Below are positions 46,547 to 54,843 of a stretch of DNA of 64,000 nt, in pieces (the stretch's first letter is position 1; each line of letters starts with the position of its first letter). The position numbers were made by a program, and so were the translations under genes. The notes beneath the pieces are model-generated. The model was given only the letters and a program-made list of their open reading frames with translations, searched no databases and was not told where the DNA came from. The stretch is from Rhodanobacter sp. (lineage in GTDB: Bacteria > Pseudomonadota > Gammaproteobacteria > Xanthomonadales > Rhodanobacteraceae), in the NCBI GenBank assembly GCA_004322005.1, contig SCRF01000015.1, forward strand, positions 1 to 64,000. The letters run 5' to 3'.

Positions 46547-46883
46547 TGCGGCATTGTAAAGGATGTGCCTTTCGGGGCCGTATTCGTTGCCTTCGCTCGA
46601 CCGAAAGGTCGATTCGCCGGGCCTTCTGGACGGTGATCAGCGGCCATCCCGAGAATGCCGGAACGTCGCTGCCACACGGCCTGCGGCCCGAATGGCGCGG
46701 CCGGAACACGTGCCGTGATGATGGCTTGGGCCACCGCCCGAAATAATATTGCCCGCGGCCTTGCATTACAGTGTATGCTGATAAGGCAAGATCCCGTGGC
46801 AACTCGGTGTTCCTGCTTCTTCTGCGGTAACGTGCACTTCGCTCCGAGCCGCAAATCATCAATAAGCTTCAAAGGTATGTTTC
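46547..46883. other. Intergenic region between divergent xthA and cold-shock genes
   Basis: 337 bases without a gene. A promoter for the cold-shock gene probably lies near TTGCATTACAGTGTATGCTG (about 46763-46782), leaving an mRNA leader of roughly 100 bases. Cold-shock genes often have a long structured leader that acts as a thermosensor, but no cold-box was firmly recognised. Nothing else is seen. Confidence 0.45.
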
Positions 46884-47093
46884 ATGTCGGATCGTCAGAG
46901 CGGTACAGTCAAGTGGTTCAACGACGCCAAAGGTTTTGGCTTCATCACCCCGGAAAGCGGTGACGACCTGTTCGTGCATTTCCGCGCGATCCAGGGCACG
47001 GGCTTCAAGTCCCTGCAGGAAGGCCAGCGCGTCACGTTCGTCGTCACCAAGGGCCAGAAGGGCCTGCAGGCTGAGGAAGTCCAGGTCGCCTGA
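46884..47093 (+). CDS. CspA-family cold-shock protein
   Basis: Single-stranded nucleic-acid chaperone of 69 residues with a five-strand OB fold. RNP1 (KGFGFITP) and RNP2 (LFVHF) are intact, starting [15 protein letters not shown]. It probably melts RNA structure at low temperature or during growth changes. A rho-independent terminator follows, so the gene is monocistronic. Confidence 0.96.
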   Translation: MSDRQSGTVKWFNDAKGFGFITPESGDDLFVHFRAIQGTGFKSLQEGQRVTFVVTKGQKGLQAEEVQVA

Positions 47094-47117
47094 GTCCACC
47101 CGGACTTGAGTCGATCT

Positions 47118-47146
47118 AAAAAGGCCCGCTTCGGCGGGCTTTTTTT
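47118..47146 (+). terminator. Rho-independent terminator after the cold-shock gene
   Basis: The stem GGCCCGC/GCGGGCT with loop TTCG is preceded by A residues and followed by a run of seven T. It is a strong terminator. Confidence 0.92.
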
Positions 47147-47239
47147 CGTCATGTGGAAAGTATTGTGCCGTACACGACTTGCCGGGCGGCCGGCATACCG
47201 CAATCATCTCCCCAATGATGCTTCCCCGGAAACACCGTC

Positions 47240-47671
47240 ATGACGGAAAAACTCGACCTCAGCGCGCTGCGCAACGCCCTGACATCGCTGGAAGAGAGCA
47301 TCGCGATCGTCGAGCAGACCAGCTGGTTCGCCCAGCAGCCGCAGGCGCTGCAGAACACGATCGTCGCCGGCGTCATCCAGAACTTCGAGTTCGTCTACGA
47401 GCTCGGCATCAAGATGATTCGCCGGCAGCTGGAACTGGAAGCCGCGAGCCCTGCCGAAGTGGACGAAAGCAGTTTCCGCGACCTGATCCGCGCAGCTGGC
47501 GAGAAAGGCCTGGTCGCCGACGTCGAGGCATGGTTCGGCTATCGGCGCATGCGCAACATCACCGCGCACACCTACGATCACGCCAAGGCGCGACAGGTCT
47601 ATGAAGGCAGCCTCGCCTTCGTGAAAGATGCACGCGCGTTGTTGAGCGCGCTCGAGTCGCGGCATGGCTGA
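47240..47671 (+). CDS. HEPN-domain protein of an HI0074-type HEPN/MNT pair (putative HepT-like toxin)
   Basis: All-helical protein of 143 residues, family 'nucleotidyltransferase substrate-binding protein, HI0074'. The C-terminal helix has R105-N-I-T-A-H110-T-Y112, an exact RX4HXY motif. In HepT toxins this is the RNase site, and the Tyr is AMPylated by the partner antitoxin. The start has no strong ribosome site (ggaaacaccgtc before the ATG). It overlaps the MNT gene by eight bases. The RX4HXY motif argues for RNase activity, although HI0074 itself has been studied mainly as a partner protein. Confidence 0.88.
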   Translation: MTEKLDLSALRNALTSLEESIAIVEQTSWFAQQPQALQNTIVAGVIQNFEFVYELGIKMIRRQLELEAASPAEVDESSFRDLIRAAGEKGLVADVEAWFGYRRMRNITAHTYDHAKARQVYEGSLAFVKDARALLSALESRHG

Positions 47672-47978
47672 ACCGAAGCTCGACATGCAGCCGCAACACT
47701 GGGCCATCGTGCGCAACATCCTGCAGCAACACGCCGTCGGCTATGAAGTATGGGCATTCGGCTCGCGTGCGAAAGGCACCGCCAAGCCTTATTCCGATCT
47801 CGATCTGGCGATCATCACCAGCGAACCGCTGAGCTTCAGGCAGGGCGCCGCATTGGCCGATGCCTTCGCCGATTCGGAATTGCCGTGGCGGGTGGATATC
47901 GTGGATTGGGCAACCACCGATCCGGCCTTTCGGCGGATCATCGAGCGGGATCGGCTGGTGGTGCAGTCGGGAACATGA
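47664..47978 (+). CDS. MNT-domain nucleotidyltransferase, partner/antitoxin of the HEPN protein
   Basis: Minimal nucleotidyltransferase of 104 residues (HI0073/MntA-like). FGSRAKGTAKPYSDLDLAI is an exact GSX10DXD motif (Gly33-Ser34, Asp45, Asp47) with a third acidic residue in WRVDIVDW. MntA-type antitoxins use this site to add AMP to the HEPN tyrosine. The eight-base overlap with the upstream gene links their translation. The order toxin-then-antitoxin matches known HEPN/MNT operons. Confidence 0.88.
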   Translation: MAEPKLDMQPQHWAIVRNILQQHAVGYEVWAFGSRAKGTAKPYSDLDLAIITSEPLSFRQGAALADAFADSELPWRVDIVDWATTDPAFRRIIERDRLVVQSGT

Positions 47979-48050
47979 GAGGGATTTCCGGCGGGACCTG
48001 CACGACACGCCACCGACCCTCGCACGAAGTTCCGAATCCCGATCAAGCCG

Positions 48051-50108
48051 TCAAACCAGCCCGTGGTTGCGCAGCAACGCCTCGGGCGCAGGCTTGCGGC
48101 CACGGAACGCGATGAAGCTCTCCAGCGCAGGGCGACTGGCGCCAACCGCCAGCACTTCGCGGCGGAAACGCTCGCCGGTGGCGCGGTCGATCACGCTTCC
48201 CTTTTCCGCGGCCCGCTCCTCGAACTCGCCGAACGCGTCGGCGGACAGCAGCTCCGCCCACAGGTAGCTGTAGTAACCGGCCGCATAGCCGCCGGCGAAG
48301 ACGTGGCTGAAGCCATGCGGAAAACGCTGCCAGGCCGGCGGATGCAGCACCGCAACCTGCTTGCGCACCTCGCCCAGCACGGCCAGCGGGCGGGCGCCTT
48401 GGGCGGGGTCGTATTCCAGGTGCAACAGGAAATCGAACAGTGCGAACTCCAGTTGCCGCACCAGGAACAGGCCGGCGTGGAAATGCCGCGCGGCCAGCAT
48501 GCGCCGGAACAGTTCGTCCGGCAGCTTCTCGCCGGTCTGGTAATGGCGCGCGAACAGGTCCAGCGCCTCGCGATTCCAGCCGAAGTTCTCCATGAACTGG
48601 CTGGGCAGTTCCACCGCATCCCACTCGACGCCGTCGATGCCGCCGATCGAGGGCAGCGCAATCTCCGTCAGCAGGTGGTGCAGGCCGTGGCCGAATTCGT
48701 GGAACAGGGTGAGCACGTCGTCGTGCGTGAGCAGCGCCGGCCTGCCTGCGGTCGGCGGCGCGAAGTTGCAGGTGAGGAAAGCCACCGGCAACTGCCGCTG
48801 CGCGCCATCGTCGAAGCGGGCACGGCAGACGTCCATCCAGGCGCCGCCGCGCTTGCCGTTGCGCGCGTAAAGATCGACATAGGCGCCGGCGAACACCCGG
48901 CCATCGGCGTCGCGCACGTCGTAATAGCGCACGTCCGGATGCCACACGTCGACGCCCTCGCGCGGGGTGAGGGCGATGCCGTAGAGCCGGCCGGCGAGGC
49001 CGAACAAGCCGTCGATCACCGCCGGCAGCGGGAAGTACGGCTTGAGCTGTTCCTCGTCCAGCGCGTACTGCTGCTGACGCAGTTTTTCGGACGCGTAGCC
49101 GACGTCCCAGGATTCGAGGTTGTCGAGCTTGAGCTCGGCGCGGGCAAACTCGCGCAAGCTGGCCAGCTCCTGCTGGGCGACCGGTTTGGCGCGGGCGGCC
49201 AGATCGTGCAGGAACTCCATCACCTCGGTCGGCGAGCCGGCCATCTTGGTCGCCAGCGATTCCTCGGCCGCATTGGCGAAGCCGAGCAGCTGCGCGGCTT
49301 CGTGGCGCAGCGCCATGATCTTCTCGATGCGCGCGGAGTTGTCGAACTTGCCCGCGTCCGGACCCTGGTCGGAGGCACGGGTCTGATACGCCCAGTACAC
49401 CCGCTCGCGCAGGCCGCGGTTGTCGGCGTAGTTCAGCACGGCCTGCACACTGGGCTGCTTCAGCGTGACCAGATAGCCGTCCAGATCCTGGTCCACGGCA
49501 TACTGGCGCAGCACCGCGCGGCCGGACTCGGGAATGCCGGCCAGATCGCGCTCGTCGGTGACGTGCTCGTGCCATGCCTCGCTGGCGTCGAGCACGGCAT
49601 TGGAGAATTCGGTGGAAAGTCTGGAGAGCTCCACCCCGATCTCGCGAAAGCGCGTGCGTGCCGGTTCCTCCAGCGCCACCCCGGAAAGCCTGAAATCGCG
49701 CAGCGCGTGCTCGACCAGCGCCCGCTCGGGACGCGGCAGCTGCGCGAAATCCGGCGCATCGGCCACTGCCTGCACGGCGGCGTACAGCGCGCGGTTCTGC
49801 CCCAGCTCGATCGCGTGCTCGGTGAGCGCCTCCTCGGCCGGACCGTACGCCGCGCGCAATGCTTCGCTGTCGGCCACCGAATGCAGATGGCTCACCGGCG
49901 CCCAGGCACGGGCGAGCCGCTGTTCCAGCCGCTCCTGGGTCAGCATCACGGTGGCGAAATCGCGCGATGCCGCGGGCGCGGTGAGCGCGTCGATGGCGTC
50001 GCGGTAATCGGCTAGCAGCACATCGATCGCCGGCGCCACCTGTTCGGGACGGATCCGGGAAAACGCCGGCAGGATATCGTCGGCCAGCAGCGGGTTGTCG
50101 TGGTTCAT
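48051..50108 (-). CDS. prlC: M3 family oligopeptidase A
   Basis: Zinc metallopeptidase of 685 residues that degrades short peptides, including cleaved signal peptides, in the cytoplasm. The zinc site HEFGHGLHHLLTE with the downstream acidic region VEWDAVELPSQFMENFGW, and SHVFAGGYAAGYYSYLWAE, are typical of PrlC/OpdA. ATG 50108 has an aaggag ribosome site; ten more residues upstream are possible but lack one. It stands alone between the HEPN/MNT pair and a palindromic element. Confidence 0.95.
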   Translation of the reverse strand: MNHDNPLLADDILPAFSRIRPEQVAPAIDVLLADYRDAIDALTAPAASRDFATVMLTQERLEQRLARAWAPVSHLHSVADSEALRAAYGPAEEALTEHAIELGQNRALYAAVQAVADAPDFAQLPRPERALVEHALRDFRLSGVALEEPARTRFREIGVELSRLSTEFSNAVLDASEAWHEHVTDERDLAGIPESGRAVLRQYAVDQDLDGYLVTLKQPSVQAVLNYADNRGLRERVYWAYQTRASDQGPDAGKFDNSARIEKIMALRHEAAQLLGFANAAEESLATKMAGSPTEVMEFLHDLAARAKPVAQQELASLREFARAELKLDNLESWDVGYASEKLRQQQYALDEEQLKPYFPLPAVIDGLFGLAGRLYGIALTPREGVDVWHPDVRYYDVRDADGRVFAGAYVDLYARNGKRGGAWMDVCRARFDDGAQRQLPVAFLTCNFAPPTAGRPALLTHDDVLTLFHEFGHGLHHLLTEIALPSIGGIDGVEWDAVELPSQFMENFGWNREALDLFARHYQTGEKLPDELFRRMLAARHFHAGLFLVRQLEFALFDFLLHLEYDPAQGARPLAVLGEVRKQVAVLHPPAWQRFPHGFSHVFAGGYAAGYYSYLWAELLSADAFGEFEERAAEKGSVIDRATGERFRREVLAVGASRPALESFIAFRGRKPAPEALLRNHGLV

Positions 50109-50191
50109 GGAATCTCCTTGAGGCTCCCAGCGTGGCAACGCGGCCGGCCGAAATCAAGCACGCCGCGCGACTGGCCGATGGCCCGGGCCCG

Positions 50192-50284
50192 AGGCGCCTG
50201 TCGGGCGGTTGGTCGGCCGGGCTGCGAATCCGTCTGTGCGGTCCACTACCCGCCTCGACCACCAACGGCCCGACAGTCGCCTAG
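50192..50284. repeat. CTAG-family palindromic element
   Basis: Starts AGGCGCCTGTCGGGCGGTTG and ends CAACGGCCCGACAGTCGCCTAG, with GGCCGGGCTGCGAATCCG inside. It shares arms with 19265-19365 and 23261-23427. It lies between the divergent prlC and gamma-carbonic-anhydrase genes, ten bases before the latter's ATG. Confidence 0.75.
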
Positions 50285-50293
50285 AATGCGCGG

Positions 50294-50848
50294 ATGAATC
50301 ACTTGCGCAGCTACAAGGGCGTGCTGCCCACCCTCGGCGAACGCGTCTATGTGGACCCGGCCGCCACCGTCATCGGCGACGTGGTGCTCGGCGACGATGT
50401 CTCGATCTGGCCCGGTGCGGTGCTGCGCGGCGACGTGCACTGCATTCGCATCGGCGCGCGCAGCAACATCCAGGACGGCAGTATCGTGCACGTCACCCAC
50501 GACGGCCCGTATTCGCCCGGCGGCTTCCCCTGCCTGATCGGCGCCGGCGTGACGGTCGGCCACGCCGCCGTGGTGCATGCCTGCACCATCGAGGACTACT
50601 GCCTGATCGGCATGCATGCCACCTTGCTCGACGGCGCGGTGATCCGGAAATACGGCTTCGTCGGGGCGGGCAGCGTGATCGCGCCCGGCAAGGTGGTCGG
50701 CGAACGCGAGCTGTGGCTGGGCAACCCGGCGAAGTTCGTGCGCCTGCTCAGCGATCGCCAGATCGAGCAGTTGCATTACTCCGCCGATCAATACGTGCGG
50801 CTGAAGGACGAATACCTCCTTGAAGCAGGAGTGAGTGGACAGGAGTGA
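50294..50848 (+). CDS. Gamma-class carbonic anhydrase-like protein (YrdA family)
   Basis: Left-handed beta-helix protein of 184 residues with hexapeptide repeats (VIGDVVLGDDVSIWPGAVLR). Metal-binding histidines lie in SIVHVTHDGP and TVGHAAVVHACTIEDY. Members bind zinc or iron as trimers and some hydrate CO2, while YrdA-type proteins often show weak or no activity. The ATG lies ten bases beyond a palindromic element, whose right arm may contribute its leader. No operon partner. Confidence 0.92.
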   Translation: MNHLRSYKGVLPTLGERVYVDPAATVIGDVVLGDDVSIWPGAVLRGDVHCIRIGARSNIQDGSIVHVTHDGPYSPGGFPCLIGAGVTVGHAAVVHACTIEDYCLIGMHATLLDGAVIRKYGFVGAGSVIAPGKVVGERELWLGNPAKFVRLLSDRQIEQLHYSADQYVRLKDEYLLEAGVSGQE

Positions 50849-50940
50849 GAAGTGAGTCGAGGCGGGCAATGCCGTTACACGGTTCCCACTTCACTTCTGC
50901 TCCCCGCTCACTCCTGCTTTCAAGGCAGGTCGGTACGCGG

Positions 50941-51483
50941 TCAATTTTCGCCAGCCGCCGCAGCCGTCAAACGTCCCCGGATCTGCAGGGCCTCGGCTTC
51001 GTGCTTCCTGATCAACAGCGTGCGCTGGGCATCGAGGTACGAGCCCAGCAGCGCCAGCTTGTAGTTGTTCTTGTCCTGATCGTGGTTGGCGTCGTAATCG
51101 CGCAGCAGGCGCAATTCCCGCTGCGCCTCGTCCAGGTGGCCCTCGCCGATCTCGCGTTCCACCTCATCGCAGGCCGGCATGAACGCTTCATGCAGGCGCG
51201 CCATGGCCAGCTTGTTTCCGGGATCCAGCGGCAATACGCTGAGGTAGAACTCGTAGACGTTGCTGCCAATCGGCGCCACCAGGTGGTGCTCGCGGAAGGC
51301 CCTGTCGGCCAGGCCGAGCAGCACGGTGACGCCGCTGCTGTCATTGGCCGCCGCGTGCGCTGCCTTTGCCTGCGCCGACACATGGCTGTACCAGAGCGTG
51401 CCCACGGCCAGGGCGATCGTCAGCGGCAATCCGTACAGAAGCATCCCGCGCCGACCTGACGCGGTGGAGAGGAAACGAGACAT
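50941..51483 (-). CDS. Membrane-anchored protein of unknown function
   Basis: 180 residues with one N-terminal transmembrane helix (GMLLYGLPLTIALAVGTLWY) and a soluble, mainly helical remainder. It contains LLGLADRAFREHHLVAPIGS, YEFYLSVLPLDPGNKLAMAR and LDEAQRELRLLRDYDANHDQ, resembling TPR-like helices; no catalytic motif is seen. The soluble part would face the periplasm. A weak ribosome site (caggtg) precedes the start. I do not recognise the family. Confidence 0.65.
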   Translation of the reverse strand: MSRFLSTASGRRGMLLYGLPLTIALAVGTLWYSHVSAQAKAAHAAANDSSGVTVLLGLADRAFREHHLVAPIGSNVYEFYLSVLPLDPGNKLAMARLHEAFMPACDEVEREIGEGHLDEAQRELRLLRDYDANHDQDKNNYKLALLGSYLDAQRTLLIRKHEAEALQIRGRLTAAAAGEN

Positions 51484-51645
51484 GGCACCTGCTTGAGTCT
51501 GGATGGCGCCTCAGGCAGCCCGTGTCGGGCGCTGCGGCAATGCCGATACGGTATTCGCGCTTGATGGCAGTTTGATGAATATGCCCCGCGTGCCGCACAG
51601 CAATCACAGCCATACCCACTCGCTCCTGCACTCTTGCAGCCAGCG

Positions 51646-52473
51646 TCAGCACTGGACTCGCAGCGACTGATACACCGGCTCGGTGTCCGGCCGCTTGCCA
51701 TGCCACAGTTCGAATGCGTCGGCGGCGGTTTCCACCAGCATGCCAAGGCCGTCGAACGCGAAACGCGCGCCCGCCGTTTTCGCCCAGGCCAGAAAGCCGC
51801 CGGCGGCGGTGCCGTAGGACAGGTCGTAGCAAAGCGCGCGGGCGCCGGCCAGCGAGAACGGCAACTGCAGCGATGCGCCCAGCACGCCGGCCGAGGTGGC
51901 GTTGACGATCAGATCGAAACTGCCGATCTCGGCCAGATCCTGCCAGTAGCGGGTATGCACCCGCGCCGGCTCGCCGATCGCGTCGGCCAGCGCATCGGCC
52001 GCAGCCGCCGAGCGGTTGACGATGGTCAGCGTTTCCACGCCGGCATCGAGCAGGCTCCACACCACGCCGTGTGCCGCGCCGCCGGCCCCGAGCAGCAGCG
52101 CGTCGTGACCGCGCAGATCCACGCTGTGGCGCTCGGTGAGGTCGCGCACCATGCCGGCGCCGTCGGTGTTGTGCGCCGCCAGCCGGCCATCCGCGAGCCG
52201 GGTCAGCACGTTCGCACTGCCGGCGCGCATGGCCGCCGTGCTGCGCTGATCCGCCAGCGCAAACGCCGTCGCCTTGTGCGGCAGCGTGACGTTCGCGCCA
52301 AGGCCGTCTTCGGCAAAAAACCGGCGCACTGCCGCCACGAATTCGGCCGGCGCCGCATCGATGGCCCGATATTCGAGCTCGATGCCGAACTGCCGCGCGA
52401 ACGCCTGATGGATCTGCGGCGACAGGCTGTGCGCGATGGGATGACCGAATACGGCGAACTGGGCTGGTTTCAT
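51646..52473 (-). CDS. aroE: Shikimate dehydrogenase
   Basis: NADPH-dependent reduction of 3-dehydroshikimate in aromatic amino acid synthesis; 275 residues. PAQFAVFGHPIAHSLSPQIH, GANVTLPHKATAFALAD with the catalytic Lys, NTDGAGMVRDL and nucleotide loop LLLGAGGAAHGVVWSLL are all present. It reads leftward, with a long REP-rich gap upstream. Confidence 0.95.
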   Translation of the reverse strand: MKPAQFAVFGHPIAHSLSPQIHQAFARQFGIELEYRAIDAAPAEFVAAVRRFFAEDGLGANVTLPHKATAFALADQRSTAAMRAGSANVLTRLADGRLAAHNTDGAGMVRDLTERHSVDLRGHDALLLGAGGAAHGVVWSLLDAGVETLTIVNRSAAAADALADAIGEPARVHTRYWQDLAEIGSFDLIVNATSAGVLGASLQLPFSLAGARALCYDLSYGTAAGGFLAWAKTAGARFAFDGLGMLVETAADAFELWHGKRPDTEPVYQSLRVQC

Positions 52474-52799
52474 GCGGACTTCCGGATCGGTGCTGGCGCC
52501 ATGGCGCGCGGGACTTCCATTCTACAGAGCGCGACCGCCGCGACAGCCGCCGCCCGCCAGCTCCTGGCAGGAACGCCCCCTGTGCGCGGCGCTGTAGGAG
52601 CCCGCTCGCGGGCGATGCTTTGCTTTCGGGACTCGCAAGAGCATCGCCCGCAAGCGGGCTCCTACATGCGATGCTCTTGCGCAAGGGCTTTCGCGCACGA
52701 GGTGCGCTCCTACCGGCGGACACCATAGCCTACGGGTCGCAGGTAATGAGATGGCGGCATTGCAGGCTGTCGGTGTCATCCACCGAAGGGACATCTCAC
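52474..52799. other. Intergenic region with REP elements between divergent aroE and a small membrane protein gene
   Basis: 326 bases. The REP cluster at 52594-52713 fills the middle. Promoters for both genes must lie at its ends; the right end has a short ribosome site GAAGGGA before the small gene. No coding signal was found outside the repeats. Confidence 0.55.
52594..52713. repeat. GTAG-type REP cluster, one palindrome pair plus an extra arm
   Basis: A full pair lies at 52594-52665 (GTAGGAGCCCGCTCGCGGGC to CAAGCGGGCTCCTAC). The stretch 52666-52713 repeats GATGCTCTTGCGCAAGGGCT and ends GAGGTGCGCTCCTAC, a third arm that seems to belong to the variant seen at 44996. It is the only three-armed REP in the window. 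Confidence 0.8.
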
Positions 52800-53057
52800 A
52801 TGCGCCAGCAAACCCTGTCTTCCGCGTTTCGCCAACGACTGCACGACGCCGCCTTGCTGTGGCTGCTCGGCGGCGGCACGCTGCTGCTGACCACCCTGGT
52901 GCCGCTGCATACCGAGCTGCTCGGCTGGACGCCGGCATTCTGGCTGGCCGGGGCGCCACTGATCATCCTGCTTGGACTGGAACCGTCACTGCTGCGCGTG
53001 TGGCTCACCCCACGACGGCCACGCCGCCGCGCACCGCACCACTCCGTGTGGCATTGA
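52800..53057 (+). CDS. Small two-helix membrane protein of unknown function
   Basis: 85 residues. Two hydrophobic segments, LLWLLGGGTLLLTTLVPL and FWLAGAPLIILLGLEPSLL, precede a basic tail (LTPRRPRRRAPHHSVWH). A ribosome site GAAGGGA lies ten bases upstream of the start. The stop codon TGA directly adjoins the arm GAGCCCGACAGGCTG (53056-53070) of the palindromic family. I do not recognise it. It may be co-transcribed with nothing; the next gene converges on it. Confidence 0.6.
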   Translation: MRQQTLSSAFRQRLHDAALLWLLGGGTLLLTTLVPLHTELLGWTPAFWLAGAPLIILLGLEPSLLRVWLTPRRPRRRAPHHSVWH

Positions 53058-53083
53058 GCCCGACAGGCTGCTGGACAGCGCTT

Positions 53084-54595
53084 TCACGGTACCGTCGGGA
53101 CCGGGCTCGCGCGGCCGACCGTGCCCTGCCGCTTGCGCTCCATCCGGCGCAGGAACTCCTGCATGATGCGTAGGTACAACTCGTCGCCGAGATGGGCGTC
53201 TTCCACGCCCGCATCGATCGACGGGTTGTCGTTGACCTCGATCACCACCGGCTTGTCGCCGGACTGTTTCAGGTCCACGCCGTACAGGCCGTCGCCGATC
53301 AGCTGGGTGGCCTTCAATGCCAGCTTGACCACTTCGGCCGGCGCGTCGCGCACCGCGATCGTCTCGAAACCGCCGGTTTTCGCGGTGCCCTTGGCGCCAT
53401 GGTTGTAGATCTGCCAGTGCCCGCGCGACATGTAGTACTTGCAGGCGTACAACGGTTCGCGGTTGAGCACGCCGATCCGCCAGTCGAACTCGGTATAGAC
53501 ATATTCCTGCGCCAGCAGCAGCGCGCTGTGCTGGAACAGCCCGCTGGCGGCCTGTTCCAGTGCCTGTTCGCTCTCCACCTTGACCACGCCGCGCGAGAAC
53601 GAGCCGTCCGGGATCTTCAGCACCAGCGGAAAACCGAGCTTGGCGACGACGTCCTTCATGCCCTTGGCATCGTCGCGATACAGGATCTCGGTGCGCGGCA
53701 CCGCCAGCTTGCGCGACACCATCAGGTCGTTCAGGAAGATCTTGTTGGTGCAGCGCAGGATCGAGCCGGGATCGTCGATCACCACCATGCCCTCCTTCTC
53801 CGCCCGATGCGAGAAACGATAGGTGTGGTTGTCGCTGGCGGTGGTCTCGCGGATGAACAGGCCGTCGTATTCGGCCAGCCGCTGGTAATCGTTCTTGCCG
53901 ATCGTGTCGACCTCGATGCCAAGCTCCTTGCCGGCGGCGATGAAGGCCTTCAGCGCCCTCTTGTTCGACGGCGGCATCGCCTCCTTCTCGTCCACCAGCA
54001 TGGCCATGTCGTAGCGGTACAGCTTGCGCGTACGCGGTTTGCGCCACAGCTTCCTGGAGAAGCGGTCAAGCTCCTCGGCAAACGCATCTTCCTGCGCATC
54101 GTCCAGCGTCTGCAGCCCGACCGGCTTGATCGCACTAACCTGCCACACGCGGTCGCGCTCGAACTCGATCCGCAGCAGCGGGCAGGGGAACATTTCGAAT
54201 ACCTGCCGCGCCAGATCCTGCAAGGCTGGATAGGCGGTCACGCCGAAGTACACCAGGATGCCGAAATCGGTGGTGTCGCGGCCGCCGGCGGGCAGGAAGC
54301 GGATCAGCTTCTGGTTGAGATCCTCGATGTCCAGGCCGTACAGCGAGCGCCGGCGCAGGTCGTTGACCGTGCGCACCGACGGCATCACCCGATGCCCACG
54401 CGCCTCGGCCAGCAGCGACACGTAGTAGCCGGTACCCAGATACTTGTAGCTGCGGCACAGGTTCAGCACATGCGTGCGCTCCTCGTCGCCGCCCACCGGC
54501 GTGCGCAGGTAGTCCATCGCACTCATCACATCGACGGACGGATAGTACGAGCCCCAGTCCGAGGCTTTCTCGACAACGATGACCAGACGGGCCAT
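53084..54595 (-). CDS. RimK-like ATP-grasp protein with N-terminal RLAN domain
   Basis: 503 residues. The N-terminal half (about 1-190) is the RimK-like N-terminal domain often fused to ATP-grasp ligases. The C-terminal half is an ATP-grasp ligase with FPLVLKIPDGSFSRGVVKVE, a nucleotide-binding VVIEVNDNPSIDAGVEDA and DWRIGVLNREPLYACKYYM. RimK relatives add glutamate or other amino acids to proteins, cofactors or peptides. The acceptor is unknown. A GNAT enzyme is divergently encoded nearby, a common companion of this family. The ribosome site is gagagg. Confidence 0.88.
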   Translation of the reverse strand: MARLVIVVEKASDWGSYYPSVDVMSAMDYLRTPVGGDEERTHVLNLCRSYKYLGTGYYVSLLAEARGHRVMPSVRTVNDLRRRSLYGLDIEDLNQKLIRFLPAGGRDTTDFGILVYFGVTAYPALQDLARQVFEMFPCPLLRIEFERDRVWQVSAIKPVGLQTLDDAQEDAFAEELDRFSRKLWRKPRTRKLYRYDMAMLVDEKEAMPPSNKRALKAFIAAGKELGIEVDTIGKNDYQRLAEYDGLFIRETTASDNHTYRFSHRAEKEGMVVIDDPGSILRCTNKIFLNDLMVSRKLAVPRTEILYRDDAKGMKDVVAKLGFPLVLKIPDGSFSRGVVKVESEQALEQAASGLFQHSALLLAQEYVYTEFDWRIGVLNREPLYACKYYMSRGHWQIYNHGAKGTAKTGGFETIAVRDAPAEVVKLALKATQLIGDGLYGVDLKQSGDKPVVIEVNDNPSIDAGVEDAHLGDELYLRIMQEFLRRMERKRQGTVGRASPVPTVP

Positions 54596-54843
54596 GGCAC
54601 CTCTCGGACAATGCGGCTATGACAGGAACGCCCGGCGCGGGCGGACGGCACATGCAAGGCGCGCAGTTTGGCACAGGGCCGGCGTTGCACAAGCCGCGGC
54701 GCTGAAGCCGCACTGAATGTGCGTGGGGCGTTCCTGCAGGATCGTGCCGGTGTCGTCGATGCCCGACCGCCCAGCGGCCGTTTTCAACCTCGCGCATCTA
54801 TCGCATGATGCACCTCGCCGCCTCACACCGGAACTGCTCAGGC

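Noticed and set aside
46547-46883. Small genes in the xthA-csp gap
   Set aside because: Short frames run on both strands but lack ribosome sites and recognisable products.
50849-50940. Terminator hairpin from GAGTGAG-rich inverted sequence after the carbonic anhydrase gene
   Set aside because: The arms are imperfect, long and without a T-tract. It may be a weak structure but is not supported as a terminator.
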